Positions 45,340 through 54,916 of a stretch of 64,000 nt of DNA are shown one piece after another. The stretch covers positions 132,034 through 196,033 of the forward strand of contig JAJDWR010000036.1 in the NCBI GenBank assembly GCA_022825505.1, read 5' to 3'. The notes beneath the pieces are model-generated. The model was not told where the DNA came from. It worked only from the letters and a program-made list of their open reading frames with translations, and did not search any database. This DNA comes from Gammaproteobacteria bacterium (GTDB lineage: Bacteria > Pseudomonadota > Gammaproteobacteria > Steroidobacterales > Rariloculaceae). A program made the position numbers and the translations under genes. Every line of letters starts with the position of its first letter. Within the stretch, counting starts at the first letter, position 1.

Positions 45340-45855
45340 ATGGCCATGACGGAGTTCCGGACGGTATTCGGTTCGCTCAAGGACTTCACCAAGGGCGAGA
45401 TCGAGATCATCGACGACGAACGCAGGAATTACGCGTTCTCGAACATGTTCGAAGTCGCTTCGAAATCGGCGCCCTATGAACGGGTGGTCGTCGGCAAGAA
45501 CCTGGAATACGTCCTGGAGACGGTCCGCGCCGAGGGCACGTCGGACTGGTACACCGCTTCCCACGACGAGTTCGCGCTGGTCATGGACGGCAAGGTCGAG
45601 CTGGATCTGGTCAAGCTGGACGATCCGCACGGCATCGCCCCGCCCGGCAAGGCTGGCGCCGTTAAACTGCACGGCGATCCGGCGGGCAGGAAGATGGGCC
45701 TGATCAAGATGGGGCGCGGGCACCAGGCGCTGCTCCCCGCCGGGGCCGCCTACCGATTCCGGGCGTCCGATTCCGACGCCGTCGGCGTCATACTGATGCA
45801 GACCATTCTGGGCGATGAGTCCGTTGAGAAATGGTCGGAAATTTGCTACACCTGA
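45340..45855 (+). CDS. Hydroquinone 1,2-dioxygenase small subunit (HapC/PnpC/HqdA-like)
   Basis: Small subunit of the two-component ring-cleaving dioxygenase that opens hydroquinone to 4-hydroxymuconic semialdehyde. The 171-residue cupin-like protein has KSAPYERVVVGKNLEYVLET and SDWYTASHDEFALVMDGKVE. Its length matches HapC/PnpC (about 165 residues), and the large subunit follows 27 bases later. It carries no clear metal set itself, as expected since iron sits in the large subunit. It is the first gene of a six-gene operon. Confidence 0.9.
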   Translation: MAMTEFRTVFGSLKDFTKGEIEIIDDERRNYAFSNMFEVASKSAPYERVVVGKNLEYVLETVRAEGTSDWYTASHDEFALVMDGKVELDLVKLDDPHGIAPPGKAGAVKLHGDPAGRKMGLIKMGRGHQALLPAGAAYRFRASDSDAVGVILMQTILGDESVEKWSEICYT

Positions 45856-45882
45856 ACCAGGCACTCCCGGAGGATCCGAACA

Positions 45883-46887
45883 ATGGCCGCTAACCCGATC
45901 GAGATCAGCGCCTCTCCCGTCAGCAACGAAACCGGCTACAGAAGCTTCGAACTGGGCGGCTTCTCTTTCGCCCGCGACGAGTACTTCGCCTATATCTCCT
46001 GGACTGCCGGGGACCAGCAACTCTCGCACACCATGTCGGCTGACGCGTTCCTGCGCGCGTTGATGCGCGCCGTGGCCTGGGGCTTCTTCTACGGCTGGCT
46101 GAACTTCGATTCCGTGTTCGGGACCCAGCAGCTCTACGGCCGCGTGAAGTTCTTCGCGGGGCGCTACAACCCCTCCTATCGCGACCAGGGTCTCGACTAC
46201 GAAGAGATTTTCGACACCCCGCTGGCGATGGAAACCTTCAAGAGCCTGCTCAGGGACTGGACCAACGAGGGCTACGACCCCTTCGCCTCCCCCGACGAGA
46301 CGGGCACCGAGTGGATCGGCAAGAAACACGGCGACAACAACGAGGCCGTCGACCGCGAACGCGAGGTTTGCCGCCGCATGCCGGGCCTGCCGGGCGACGC
46401 CCCGCTGCGCACCGACGAGAACGGCCGCCCCGTCAACCGGGCCTTCCTGGACGTGCCCCAGGGCCAGCCCGAGGTCCACGCCGAACCGGGTTTCGAGGAC
46501 GAAGTGCATGCGCACAACCTGTTCGGCTACCTGTCCCGTTCCGACGTGACCTGGAATCCTTCGGTGAGTTCCGTGGTGAAGCAGAGCCTGTTCTGCCCGA
46601 CGACCGAGGAGTACATCCTGCCGGTCAAGCACGGCAACGACCGGATGGAGTGGTTCGTGCAGCTCAGCGACCAGATCGACTGGGAGATCGAGGACAAGGA
46701 AACCGGCAAGCCGCGGGCCAAGGTCATCATGAAGGCCGGCGACGTCGCCATCATGCCGGCCGACATTCGCCACCAGGGCTTCTCCAAGAAGCGTTCGATG
46801 CTGCTGGTCTGGGAAAACGGCAATCCGGAACTGCCGGCCATGTACGAGCGGGGGGAATTGCCGGTCAACCTGTCCGGCGAGTTCTGA
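45883..46887 (+). CDS. Hydroquinone 1,2-dioxygenase large subunit (HapD/PnpD/HqdB-like)
   Basis: Catalytic iron subunit, 334 residues. In the PnpCD structure, as I recall it, iron is held by H256, N258, E262 and H303. Here KHGNDRMEWF supplies H250, N252 and E256 and DIRHQGF supplies H297, with identical spacing. The product would be 4-hydroxymuconic semialdehyde. The small subunit is just upstream and the matching semialdehyde dehydrogenase is 30 bases downstream. Length agrees with HapD (about 339). Confidence 0.92.
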   Translation: MAANPIEISASPVSNETGYRSFELGGFSFARDEYFAYISWTAGDQQLSHTMSADAFLRALMRAVAWGFFYGWLNFDSVFGTQQLYGRVKFFAGRYNPSYRDQGLDYEEIFDTPLAMETFKSLLRDWTNEGYDPFASPDETGTEWIGKKHGDNNEAVDREREVCRRMPGLPGDAPLRTDENGRPVNRAFLDVPQGQPEVHAEPGFEDEVHAHNLFGYLSRSDVTWNPSVSSVVKQSLFCPTTEEYILPVKHGNDRMEWFVQLSDQIDWEIEDKETGKPRAKVIMKAGDVAIMPADIRHQGFSKKRSMLLVWENGNPELPAMYERGELPVNLSGEF

Positions 46888-46917
46888 TACCGGACTTCGT
46901 TTTGCGAGTTCAGGTCA

Positions 46918-48387
46918 ATGCCACTGCAAACGAAACTCTTTATTGACGGTGAATTCGTCGAGGCCGAAGACGGGTCCACCATTACGGTTCTCAACCCCCA
47001 CGACAATTCCGAGATCACGCAAGTGGCCCAGGCCCAGGTGGCGGACATCGACCGGGCCGTCGCCGCGGCGAAACGGGCCTTCCCCGCCTGGCGGGACATG
47101 CAGGCCGCCGAACGGGGCCGGTTGCTGCTCAGGCTGGCCGATCTCGTCGAGGACAACGCCGAGGAACTGGCACGGATCGAATCCCTCGATACCGGCCACC
47201 CGATCCGCGACACCACGGGTCTCGACGTACCGCGAACCGCGTTCACCTACCGTTATTTCGGCGGCATGGCGGACAAGGTCCAGGGCAGCGTCGTGCCGGT
47301 GGAACCCGGCTTCCTGAACTACGTCACCCGGGAACCCGTGGGCGTGGTGGGCCAGATCATTCCCTGGAACTTTCCGCTCATGTTCACAAGCTGGAAGATG
47401 GGACCGGCGCTTGCCGCGGGCAACACGGTGGTCATCAAGCCCGCGCAGGTCACGCCGCTGACGGCGCTGAAGATCGGCGAACTGATGGCTGAGGCGGGAT
47501 TTCCGCCGGGCGTCGTGAATATCGTCCCTGCGTCGGGACGCACGGCGGGCCAGCACCTGGCCGAGCACCCGGACGTTCAGAAGATCGCGTTTACCGGCTC
47601 TACCAGCGTGGGACGGAAGATCGTCAACTACTCCGCCGGCAATCTCAAGCGCGTGCAACTGGAACTGGGCGGCAAGGGCGCCAACATCGTCTTCGACGAC
47701 GCCTTCCTGCCCGGGGCAATCAACGGCAGCGCGTTTGCAATCTTTCACAACCAGGGACAAGCCTGTATTGCCGGCTCGCGTCTGCTGCTGCACGAGCGAA
47801 TCGCGGATGAATTCCTGGACGGATTCCTATCCCTCGCCGGGTCCATCCGGCTGGGCAATCCGCTGGACCCGGACACGGAAATGGGACCGCTGACGTCCAC
47901 GTCTCAGCAGAAAGCCGTCCTAAGCTACTGCGACATCACCTACCAGGAAGGCGGCGAAATTCTCATCGGCGGCAAGCGTCCCGACGATCCCGGGCTTGCC
48001 GACGGCAATTACGTCGAACCCACGGTGGTCAGGGCGCAACCCGAGGACAGGGTTTGTCAGGAAGAGGTCTTCGGTCCGTTCGTTTCGGTGAACACGTTCT
48101 CGTCCGATGAGGAAGTCATCGAACTGGCCAACTCCACGGAGTACGGCCTGGGCGGCGGGTTGTGGAGCCGGGACCTGTCACGGGCCCACAAGGTGGCGGG
48201 GGCGATGCGCTCGGGCATGGTCTGGGTAAACTGCTACAAGCGGGTGAATCCCGGCTCGCCCTTCGGCGGCGTCGGCAGTTCCGGCTACGGCCGCGAGATG
48301 GGTTTCGAGGCCATGCACGAGTACACGGACGCAAAATCCGTCTGGGTCAACGTCGACGCACAGATTCCCCCGTACTACCCGCGGTGA
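46918..48387 (+). CDS. 4-Hydroxymuconic semialdehyde dehydrogenase (HapE/PnpE-like)
   Basis: A 489-residue NAD(P)-dependent aldehyde dehydrogenase. The catalytic cysteine C283 lies in NQGQACIAGSR and the general base E249 in QLELGGKGAN. NADH-site residues lie in GQIIPWNFPLMF and FTGSTSVGRKI. By family it is a general ALDH, and context (directly after the hydroquinone dioxygenase subunits) points to oxidation of 4-hydroxymuconic semialdehyde to maleylacetate. No signal peptide, so cytosolic. Three bases separate it from the Rieske gene. Confidence 0.88.
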   Translation: MPLQTKLFIDGEFVEAEDGSTITVLNPHDNSEITQVAQAQVADIDRAVAAAKRAFPAWRDMQAAERGRLLLRLADLVEDNAEELARIESLDTGHPIRDTTGLDVPRTAFTYRYFGGMADKVQGSVVPVEPGFLNYVTREPVGVVGQIIPWNFPLMFTSWKMGPALAAGNTVVIKPAQVTPLTALKIGELMAEAGFPPGVVNIVPASGRTAGQHLAEHPDVQKIAFTGSTSVGRKIVNYSAGNLKRVQLELGGKGANIVFDDAFLPGAINGSAFAIFHNQGQACIAGSRLLLHERIADEFLDGFLSLAGSIRLGNPLDPDTEMGPLTSTSQQKAVLSYCDITYQEGGEILIGGKRPDDPGLADGNYVEPTVVRAQPEDRVCQEEVFGPFVSVNTFSSDEEVIELANSTEYGLGGGLWSRDLSRAHKVAGAMRSGMVWVNCYKRVNPGSPFGGVGSSGYGREMGFEAMHEYTDAKSVWVNVDAQIPPYYPR

Positions 48388-48390
48388 GCG

Positions 48391-48783
48391 ATGCAGCCCG
48401 ACGACTGGCGCCGGCGGCCGAATGCCCCTGGCCCCGGTACGCGCCTGTGCCGACTGGAGCAGATTACTGACGGGTCCGGTCGCGAATTCAAATTCGGGGA
48501 GGGAGCCGACCAGTTCCGCATGGTGGTGTTCCGGACGGGCCCGAGCGCCTGGGGTTACGTCAACGTCTGCCCGCATTTCTGGCTGCCGCTCAATGTCCTG
48601 CCCGGCAAGTTTCTGATCAGCGGCCCGGGCCGGGTCATGTGCTCTCACCACAGCGCGACATACCGCTTTGAGGATGGATTCTGCGTCGACGGACCGGTCA
48701 AGGGAGGCCATCTGGACCCCGTCCCGGTTGAAGTCGTGGACAATTTGGTCATCATAGGCGGTTCGCCGGGCATGGAATCATGA
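48391..48783 (+). CDS. Rieske [2Fe-2S] ferredoxin
   Basis: A 130-residue soluble Rieske protein. Cluster ligands are C60 and H62 (VCPHFWLP) and C84 and H87 (VMCSHHSAT). The spacer is slightly long, and the region after it has the usual [12 protein letters not shown] turn. No membrane segment. It sits in the hydroquinone operon and overlaps cobS by four bases (ATGA). It may deliver electrons to the dioxygenase or keep its iron reduced, in the way that ferredoxins reactivate some ring-cleavage enzymes. That role is inference. Confidence 0.88.
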   Translation: MQPDDWRRRPNAPGPGTRLCRLEQITDGSGREFKFGEGADQFRMVVFRTGPSAWGYVNVCPHFWLPLNVLPGKFLISGPGRVMCSHHSATYRFEDGFCVDGPVKGGHLDPVPVEVVDNLVIIGGSPGMES

Positions 48784-49784
48784 GTTCGAAAGCGCCGAAA
48801 ATCCCCGTTGTGCCGCTGCCGGATCGTCCGGACACCACGGTATCGGTCCGCGAGACTTTCGGGATCGACAGCGACCTCGAGGTCCCGGCCTTCAGCCGCG
48901 CCGACGAGCACGTGCCGGATGTGGATTCGGCCTACTGCTTCGACGGGGATACGACGCTGGCCCTGCTGGCCGGGTTCGTTCACAACCGGCGGGTGCTGGT
49001 TCAGGGCTACCACGGCACCGGCAAATCCACCCACGTGGAACAGGTGGCCGCACGGTTGAACTGGCCCTGCGTGCGGGTCAATCTCGACAGCCACGTCAGC
49101 CGCCTGGACCTGATCGGCAAGGACGCCATCGCCATCAGGGACGGCAAGCAGGTGACGGAATTTCGCGAAGGCATTGTTCCCTGGGCCCTGCAGCGGCCCG
49201 TGGCGCTGATTTTCGACGAATACGACGCGGGCCGTCCCGACGTCATGTTCGTCATCCACCGGGTGCTTGAGGTGGAAGGCAAGCTCACCCTGCTGGATCA
49301 GAGCCGGGTGATTCATCCGCATCCCTGGTTCCGCCTGTTCGCGACCGCCAACACGATCGGACTGGGGGATGCCACCGGACTCTACCAGGGCACTCAGCCG
49401 ATCAATCAGGGGCAACTGGACCGCTGGAATATCGTCGTGACCCTGAATTACCTGGATGCCGGGGCCGAGGCGGCCATCGTCACGGCGCGTGTTCCGTCGT
49501 ATGCCGGCAGCGATGGCCAACTGACCGTGGGCCAGATGGTGGCACTGGCGAACCTGACGCGCCAGGGATTCATCGCGGGCGATCTGTCCACGGTCATGTC
49601 ACCGAGAACCGTGATCAACTGGGCCGAAAACGCCGAAATCTTCGGGGATACCGAGCGCGCGTTCTGCCTGACCTTTCTGAACAAGTGCGACGAGGCCGAA
49701 CAGCCCACCGTGGCGGAGTACTACCAACGCTGCTTCGGAGTGGAACTGGCCCCATCGGTCGCCCTGCTCTCTTCCGGTGACTGA
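48780..49784 (+). CDS. cobS: CobS, AAA+ ATPase subunit of cobaltochelatase type
   Basis: MoxR-like AAA+ ATPase of 334 residues, strongly like the CobS of aerobic cobalamin synthesis. Walker [10 protein letters not shown] is at 76-84 and Walker [12 protein letters not shown] near 141-151. Family text includes [20 protein letters not shown] and [22 protein letters not shown]. In known systems CobS with CobT loads cobalt into hydrogenobyrinate diamide held by CobN. No CobN or other cobalamin gene is in this window. The start is coupled to the Rieske gene and the end overlaps cobT by eight bases. A role in maturing another metalloenzyme is possible. Confidence 0.93.
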   Translation: MSSKAPKIPVVPLPDRPDTTVSVRETFGIDSDLEVPAFSRADEHVPDVDSAYCFDGDTTLALLAGFVHNRRVLVQGYHGTGKSTHVEQVAARLNWPCVRVNLDSHVSRLDLIGKDAIAIRDGKQVTEFREGIVPWALQRPVALIFDEYDAGRPDVMFVIHRVLEVEGKLTLLDQSRVIHPHPWFRLFATANTIGLGDATGLYQGTQPINQGQLDRWNIVVTLNYLDAGAEAAIVTARVPSYAGSDGQLTVGQMVALANLTRQGFIAGDLSTVMSPRTVINWAENAEIFGDTERAFCLTFLNKCDEAEQPTVAEYYQRCFGVELAPSVALLSSGD

Positions 49785-51564
49785 ACAATCCGTGGTTGCA
49801 AACAGCCTCGTCGAACAAGTTTCGGCGGCGGCGTTGCGAGCGATGGGCCGGGATCACGCGATGCAGGTCATTCTGCGGGGCAAGCGCCTGCGGGTCAGCG
49901 GCACGACGATCAGCCTGCCGGCGCCCGGAAACGAAGCGCCCGGGGAACCCTACAGCCTGTTCCGGGGCCGACTGGACGCGTTGGCACTTCGATCGGGTCA
50001 TAGCGACGCCCGGCTTCACGACTCCGGTACACCCGCCGGAAAAATGGCCGGCAAGCTCTTTTCCATGCTGGAGCAATGCCGCGTGGAGGCCGTGGGCAGC
50101 CGGCACATGGCGGGCGTTGCGGAGAACATTCGCGAGCTGCAGGACTGGCGGTTGCGCGACGCGGGCATTCACCGGCTCCCGGAGTCGCTGGCCGACAACC
50201 GCATCGAAGCCGTCGTACTGGTCGCCAGACACCGCCTCGGCGCTCCCTTGCCGCGCGCTGCGGCCGAGGCACTGGAACAGGGTGATCCGGACTGGATGGA
50301 GCCTCGTATTGTGGGGCATCTGGAGGCACTCGCGTCAGTACGCCACGACCAGGCGGCTTTTGCTGCTCGATCCACCCGGCTCATTGAGGCGCTGGAACTC
50401 TCCACAGGCGAACCGGAATTCAGGCGCGAAGAGTCCAGCCGGCTAGAACCGGCGCGCGAAGACCGCTCCGCCAGCCGAATCCGTGCGGACGACGTGCCGC
50501 GGTGGGACCCCACCAGAGGCGATCTCGCGCTAAGGAAACGGCAGGTGAGCGAGACAGCTTTGCCGAAAGACGATGCCGACGGCTCCGCGCCCTACCGGGT
50601 CCATACCAGCGAATTCGATGAAGTCGTCGACGCCGGCGAACTGTGCGATCCGGGCCGCCTGGCGCAGTTGCGGCAGCAACTGGACGCCAATATCCCGGGC
50701 GAACTGTACGCGGTCACCCGCCAGGCGCATCGGTTGCAGCGGTACCTGATGGCCCGCCAGACGCGCGAATGGCAGTTCGACCTCGAGGAGGGCCTGCTGG
50801 ATGCCAGCCGTCTGACCCGGGTCATCGTGAATCCGCTGGAGTCGCTCGCGTACAAGCAGGAGACCGAAACCCGGTTCATCGACACGGCGGTCACCCTGTT
50901 GATCGACAACTCCGGGTCCATGCGCGGCGAACCCATCACCATGGCGGCGGTCTGCGCGGAAATCCTCGGCAAGACGCTGGAACGCTGCGGGGTCAAGTCC
51001 GAGATCCTCGGGTTTACGACCCGCAAGTGGCGCGGCGGCCGGGCCCGAAACGAATGGTTGGCGGCGGGAAGACCGGAGCGGCCCGGGCGGCTCAATGAAC
51101 TCCGGCACATCATCTACAAGCGTGCCGAGGTCCCGTGGCGCCGGGCCAGACAGAACCTGGGCCTGATGCTGGGCCAGGATCTGCTGAAGGAGAATATCGA
51201 CGGCGAGGCGTTGCTATGGGCCCATCAACGGCTCCTGGCGCGCCCCGAACCACGCCGCATCCTCATGGTGGTTTCGGACGGTGCGCCGGTCGACGACGCC
51301 ACCATGGCGGCCAACGGCAACGAGTACCTGGAACGTCACCTGCACGCGGTGATCGGCTGGATCGAGGCCCGGTCTCCCGTGCAGCTTCTGGCCATCGGGA
51401 TCGGCCACGACGTCACCCGCTACTACAGCCGGGCCATCGAACTGCAACGCCCCGAGGACCTGGGCGGTACGATGATCAGCCGCTTGCTGGCCGTGCTGGA
51501 AGAAACCGAACGGTCTGCGCGGGATGGAAAGCGCGTACGCAGGGGCGCCGGTCGCCCGGTCTGA
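49777..51564 (+). CDS. cobT: CobT, VWA-domain subunit of cobaltochelatase type
   Basis: A 595-residue partner of CobS. The N-terminal half (to about 300) is the CobT-specific region with [20 protein letters not shown]. The C-terminal VWA domain carries the MIDAS motif [13 protein letters not shown] (D377, S379, S381) and family marks such as [20 protein letters not shown] and [16 protein letters not shown]. The acidic stretch typical of the middle of CobT is shorter and more mixed here (about 205-270). GTG start, overlapping cobS. It ends the + strand operon; maleylacetate reductase converges 39 bases later. Confidence 0.92.
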   Translation: MTEQSVVANSLVEQVSAAALRAMGRDHAMQVILRGKRLRVSGTTISLPAPGNEAPGEPYSLFRGRLDALALRSGHSDARLHDSGTPAGKMAGKLFSMLEQCRVEAVGSRHMAGVAENIRELQDWRLRDAGIHRLPESLADNRIEAVVLVARHRLGAPLPRAAAEALEQGDPDWMEPRIVGHLEALASVRHDQAAFAARSTRLIEALELSTGEPEFRREESSRLEPAREDRSASRIRADDVPRWDPTRGDLALRKRQVSETALPKDDADGSAPYRVHTSEFDEVVDAGELCDPGRLAQLRQQLDANIPGELYAVTRQAHRLQRYLMARQTREWQFDLEEGLLDASRLTRVIVNPLESLAYKQETETRFIDTAVTLLIDNSGSMRGEPITMAAVCAEILGKTLERCGVKSEILGFTTRKWRGGRARNEWLAAGRPERPGRLNELRHIIYKRAEVPWRRARQNLGLMLGQDLLKENIDGEALLWAHQRLLARPEPRRILMVVSDGAPVDDATMAANGNEYLERHLHAVIGWIEARSPVQLLAIGIGHDVTRYYSRAIELQRPEDLGGTMISRLLAVLEETERSARDGKRVRRGAGRPV

Positions 51565-51603
51565 GCTTGTCGCCCGTCAGGCCGCAGCCGGCTCTGGCAC
51601 CGG

Positions 51604-52665
51604 CTACGCCCGTGGCATCACGCCGTGGTAGGCATCGAGAAGGAGTTGATGTACGCCGTCGCGCGTCACCTCCCGGGGATTGTAGTAGGGTGCCTGGGTC
51701 GCCAGTTCGGCGGCAGTCGCAAGGTCGGCAGTACTCAGGCCCAGATCCTTCAGTGTGGCGGGCGCGCCGACCGCCAACGAAAGCTCGCGCAGGGCGCGAG
51801 CAACCTGCGCCGTGCCCAGCGCCGCCGTCAACCGAAGTTTCGCATCCGGCGCGGCCTCCAGGTTGTAGGCGCAGGCATAGGGAAGAATGAGCGCGTGGGT
51901 GTCCGCGTGGGCCGTTTTGAAGGTTCCGCCGAGCACGTGGCACAGCTTGTGGTGCAACGCCATACCCACCGCTCCGAGCACGACACCTGCCAGCCAGGCG
52001 CCGTACAGGGCCTTGCCGTGGGCCTCGATATCGTCCTGCGCAGCCATCACCCGGGGCAGCGCCTCGGCCAGCACTCGAACGCCCTCCTCAGCCAGCAGCG
52101 ACATGATCGGATTGGCGTTCTCTGCGTACAGCGCCTCGACGGAGTGCGCGATGGCATTCATACCGCTGGGCCCGGCCACGGCGGGAGGCAGCGTAACCGT
52201 CAGTTCCGGATCGTAGAACGTGACCCTTGGCTGCACGGCGGAATCCCTTCCTGTGCGCTTCAGACCGCCTTCGGTGAGTCCCCAGATGGGCGTCATCTCC
52301 GAACCGGCGTAGGTCGTGGGGACTGACACGAGGGGCAAGGCAATCTCCATGGCAATCGCCTTGCCGAGACCCGTTGCCGAGCCACCTCCTATTGTCACGC
52401 AGCAGTCCGCCTGCAGTTCCCGAACCTTCGCCCTGCCCGCTTCCGCCACCTCGACCGGAACATGCTGAACGACACCGTCAAAGATTCCGCAACAGCGGGT
52501 GCCCACTTGTCCGGCCAATTCCCGAGCCAGTCTTCGATGCGCCGGATCTGCGATGAGCAGTACACGACGCGCTCCCAGACTCGCAAGTTCTTCGTCCAGC
52601 CGATGCCGGCTCCCTGCGCCGAACAGCACGCGCATGGGCGAGATGCTGAACACGAAATCAAGCAC
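51604..52665 (-). CDS. Maleylacetate reductase
   Basis: A 353-residue iron-containing alcohol dehydrogenase-fold enzyme of the maleylacetate reductase branch, which converts maleylacetate to 3-oxoadipate with NAD(P)H. The Rossmann part has CCVTIGGGSATGLGKAIAME and LVSVPTTYAGSEMTPIWGLT. The C-terminal part has HHKLCHVLGGTFKTAHADTH, with likely metal or catalytic histidines. It completes the hydroquinone route together with the operon on the opposite strand. It is the last gene of the - strand series that begins at the FMN enzyme. Confidence 0.92.
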   Translation of the reverse strand: MLDFVFSISPMRVLFGAGSRHRLDEELASLGARRVLLIADPAHRRLARELAGQVGTRCCGIFDGVVQHVPVEVAEAGRAKVRELQADCCVTIGGGSATGLGKAIAMEIALPLVSVPTTYAGSEMTPIWGLTEGGLKRTGRDSAVQPRVTFYDPELTVTLPPAVAGPSGMNAIAHSVEALYAENANPIMSLLAEEGVRVLAEALPRVMAAQDDIEAHGKALYGAWLAGVVLGAVGMALHHKLCHVLGGTFKTAHADTHALILPYACAYNLEAAPDAKLRLTAALGTAQVARALRELSLAVGAPATLKDLGLSTADLATAAELATQAPYYNPREVTRDGVHQLLLDAYHGVMPRA

Positions 52666-52710
52666 GGCCGGTTTCCCGCAAGATACTGGCTGAGGTGCGC
52701 AAGTCTGAGA

Positions 52711-54456
52711 TCAATCCGATAGCGCGAAGACGAACAGATTGGTGTCGGTGCCGGCCTGCAGGTCCTCGGAAACCATCCGATTCAGCCCCATCAGGGTCAG
52801 GGAGCCGCCGGTACTGACGGCAACATACTGCTTACCGTCCACAGCATAGGTCACCGGATAGCCTGTCACCTGCGCACCAAGGTCAGTCTCCCACAACACC
52901 TCACCCGTCATCTGGTCCAGCGCCCGAAACCAGCCGGCGGCGTCACCGGCGAAAATCAATCCACCGTCCGTAACGATCAGCGAGGCGACACCGGCGGATT
53001 GTTCGTAGGTCCAGGAAGTCACGCCGGTTTCGGCGGAAATGGCGTGAACCGTACCGATGTTTTCCTCTCCGGGCGTGATTTCCCGAGCCGCGTCGATGGC
53101 GTAGAGTTCGTCCAGGCTGGGCTCTTCCGCCGTGGACCGAATGCTCATGCACGTATTCTGAAGCGGCATGTACATGGTGTTGGTAGCCGGGCTGTAGGCG
53201 CCGGCCGGCCAGTTCTTCCCGCCGTAGGTCGTCGGGCAGACGAAAAGCGTCTGCTCCGCACCCGTAAAGAGCATGTCCTGCGCTACGTGGACGGCGCCGG
53301 TAGCGCCGTCAATACTCTCGACTACGGTTTGTGCCACCGTCGGGGTTGCCCAGAGAAACTCGCCCGTATCCCGGTCGAGCGTGTAAACAATACCGGTCTT
53401 GCCGGGGATCCCGGTGACCACCTGGCGGACTTCTCCAGACTGCAGGTCCGGGTTGATCCAGGATACCGCGTCGGGGTCCGGCGCCACCACGGTATCCACC
53501 AGCAACCGCTCGAACGGATGGTCCAGGTCCCAGTGATCCACGAGGTGCTGGTAGTACCAGACGATCTCGCCGGTGATGGCGTCCAGCGACAGCGTGGAAT
53601 TGTGATAGAGGTACTGGTAATCGTTGCCGGCGAGCATGAACTTCGGCGCCGGCGAGGTGACCGATGTGCCGATGAACACGCGCTGCAGTACCGGATCGTA
53701 GCTCGGCACCATCCATGTTCCTACGTGCCAGCGCGCCTCGAAGGGAACGTCCCCCCACGAGTCGCCGCCGGGCTCATCCGGCGCCGGAATGGTCCGTGTG
53801 CGCCACAGTTCCTCGCCGCTGGAGCCGTCGTGCGCCATGATGACGCAGGCGTCCGGCCCGCCCTCGGGTTCGCAGCCCCGTCCGGAAATGATCTTGCCGT
53901 CGCCGATGATCGGGCCCGAGGTGTGCTGGGCGCCGGCCCGGTAATCCATGATCAGATGTTCCCAGACCAGTTCGCCCGTGGCCATGTCGAGTGCGAAGAG
54001 GTAATCATCCGCGCTGGTATTGATGATCTTGTTCTCGTAGATCGCCAGGTTTCGGTTGATGCCCGGCACGGGAAAGTACACGTTCAGATCCGTCGGCAGC
54101 GCCCGGGCGTACTCCCAGAACAATTCGCCCGTGGCCGCATCCATGGCCTGAATGACGTCACTGGGATTCGGGAAGAACATGACGCCGTCATAGACGAGCG
54201 GTGTGCCTTCCTGCACGCCCGAATGCAGCGGCCGCGACCAGACCAGTTCCAGTTCGCCTGCATTGCCCGTATCGATCTGATCCAGCGGGCTGTGCCCCCA
54301 TTGGTTTAGCGTCCGGCGCCACATGAGCCAGTCGGCAGGGTCGGGATCCTGCAGCATTGCATCCGTTACCGGGGTCGTCAGACGATCTTGCGCAACCGCG
54401 GGCAAGATGGAACAGGCAAGGGTCAGCAGCGCTGCTCTGCGCATGGGGTGCTTCAT
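52711..54456 (-). CDS. PQQ-dependent dehydrogenase (quinoprotein)
   Basis: A 581-residue periplasmic quinoprotein with a signal peptide ending LPAVAQ. Eight-bladed propeller repeats with the W-motif are clear: AMDAATGELFWEYARAL, LDAITGEIVWYYQHL, LDRDTGEFLWATPTV, ISAETGVTSWTYEQS and LDQMTGEVLWETDLG. There is no adjacent Cys-Cys pair, which is found in classical methanol/ethanol dehydrogenases, and no cytochrome domain, so a separate cytochrome must take the electrons. No pqq biosynthesis gene is in the window. The substrate may be an alcohol formed from the aromatic substrate; this is inferred from context. Confidence 0.88.
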   Translation of the reverse strand: MKHPMRRAALLTLACSILPAVAQDRLTTPVTDAMLQDPDPADWLMWRRTLNQWGHSPLDQIDTGNAGELELVWSRPLHSGVQEGTPLVYDGVMFFPNPSDVIQAMDAATGELFWEYARALPTDLNVYFPVPGINRNLAIYENKIINTSADDYLFALDMATGELVWEHLIMDYRAGAQHTSGPIIGDGKIISGRGCEPEGGPDACVIMAHDGSSGEELWRTRTIPAPDEPGGDSWGDVPFEARWHVGTWMVPSYDPVLQRVFIGTSVTSPAPKFMLAGNDYQYLYHNSTLSLDAITGEIVWYYQHLVDHWDLDHPFERLLVDTVVAPDPDAVSWINPDLQSGEVRQVVTGIPGKTGIVYTLDRDTGEFLWATPTVAQTVVESIDGATGAVHVAQDMLFTGAEQTLFVCPTTYGGKNWPAGAYSPATNTMYMPLQNTCMSIRSTAEEPSLDELYAIDAAREITPGEENIGTVHAISAETGVTSWTYEQSAGVASLIVTDGGLIFAGDAAGWFRALDQMTGEVLWETDLGAQVTGYPVTYAVDGKQYVAVSTGGSLTLMGLNRMVSEDLQAGTDTNLFVFALSD

Positions 54457-54475
54457 GGGGTTCTCCGCTGGAAGC

Positions 54476-54904
54476 TCAGGTGGGACAGGGTTCGGTGCGC
54501 GTGGGATTGGCGTTGCCCCCCCGCGGGTTCCAGGGCGGATAGAAGTTGTACAACTCGTCGCCCAGCAAAACGGTCTTTGCCTTCATCTCCAGGCGGCTCG
54601 TGTCCGGCACCCGGTGCCCGGTGGCAGTGATCACGTCACCCTCGGCGAGGGCTTCGTGGAAGCACGAATAGCGCACCCGGCCGAAAGCCGCGAGCCAGAC
54701 ATCCCAGCGCTCGCCTTCGACTTCCACCAGCAGATGCGGATGTGGAAACCCGAAGTACATGTCCAGCACCGTGCCGGTAACCGCGTGTTCCTCTTCGGAA
54801 TAGGACACAAACCCGTGGTGGGCGACGGCGGATCCGACGAACAATGCCGCGACGCATCCTGCCGCCATAAGCCTGAATGAAATCAATCCAGTCCTGGGGT
54901 ACAT
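54476..54904 (-). CDS. DUF6152 family secreted protein
   Basis: A 142-residue protein with a signal peptide ending GSAVA, directly before HHGFVSYSEEEHAVTGTVLD, the DUF6152 start. It continues with YFGFPHPHLLVEVEGERWDV, again with a PHPH element. It ends in NPRGGNANPTRTEPCPT. It lies between the PQQ dehydrogenase (19 bases) and the esterase (12 bases), so it is part of the same operon and may assist the quinoprotein. Confidence 0.8.
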   Translation of the reverse strand: MYPRTGLISFRLMAAGCVAALFVGSAVAHHGFVSYSEEEHAVTGTVLDMYFGFPHPHLLVEVEGERWDVWLAAFGRVRYSCFHEALAEGDVITATGHRVPDTSRLEMKAKTVLLGDELYNFYPPWNPRGGNANPTRTEPCPT

Positions 54905-54916
54905 CTTTGCCGCCTC

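Noticed and set aside
43828..46773. A 981-codon open frame on the - strand
   Set aside because: It runs opposite the esterase and dioxygenase genes, has no recognisable domain and comes from high GC3 on the coding strand.
48780..51564. Reading CobS/CobT as proof of cobalamin synthesis
   Set aside because: No CobN, cobaltochelatase substrate gene or other cob gene is present in the window; the pathway cannot be claimed from these two alone.
51586..51605. Inverted repeat AGCCGG-N8-CCGGCT between cobT and maleylacetate reductase
   Set aside because: No T-run on either side; the stem is only six bases. Termination here may be Rho-dependent.
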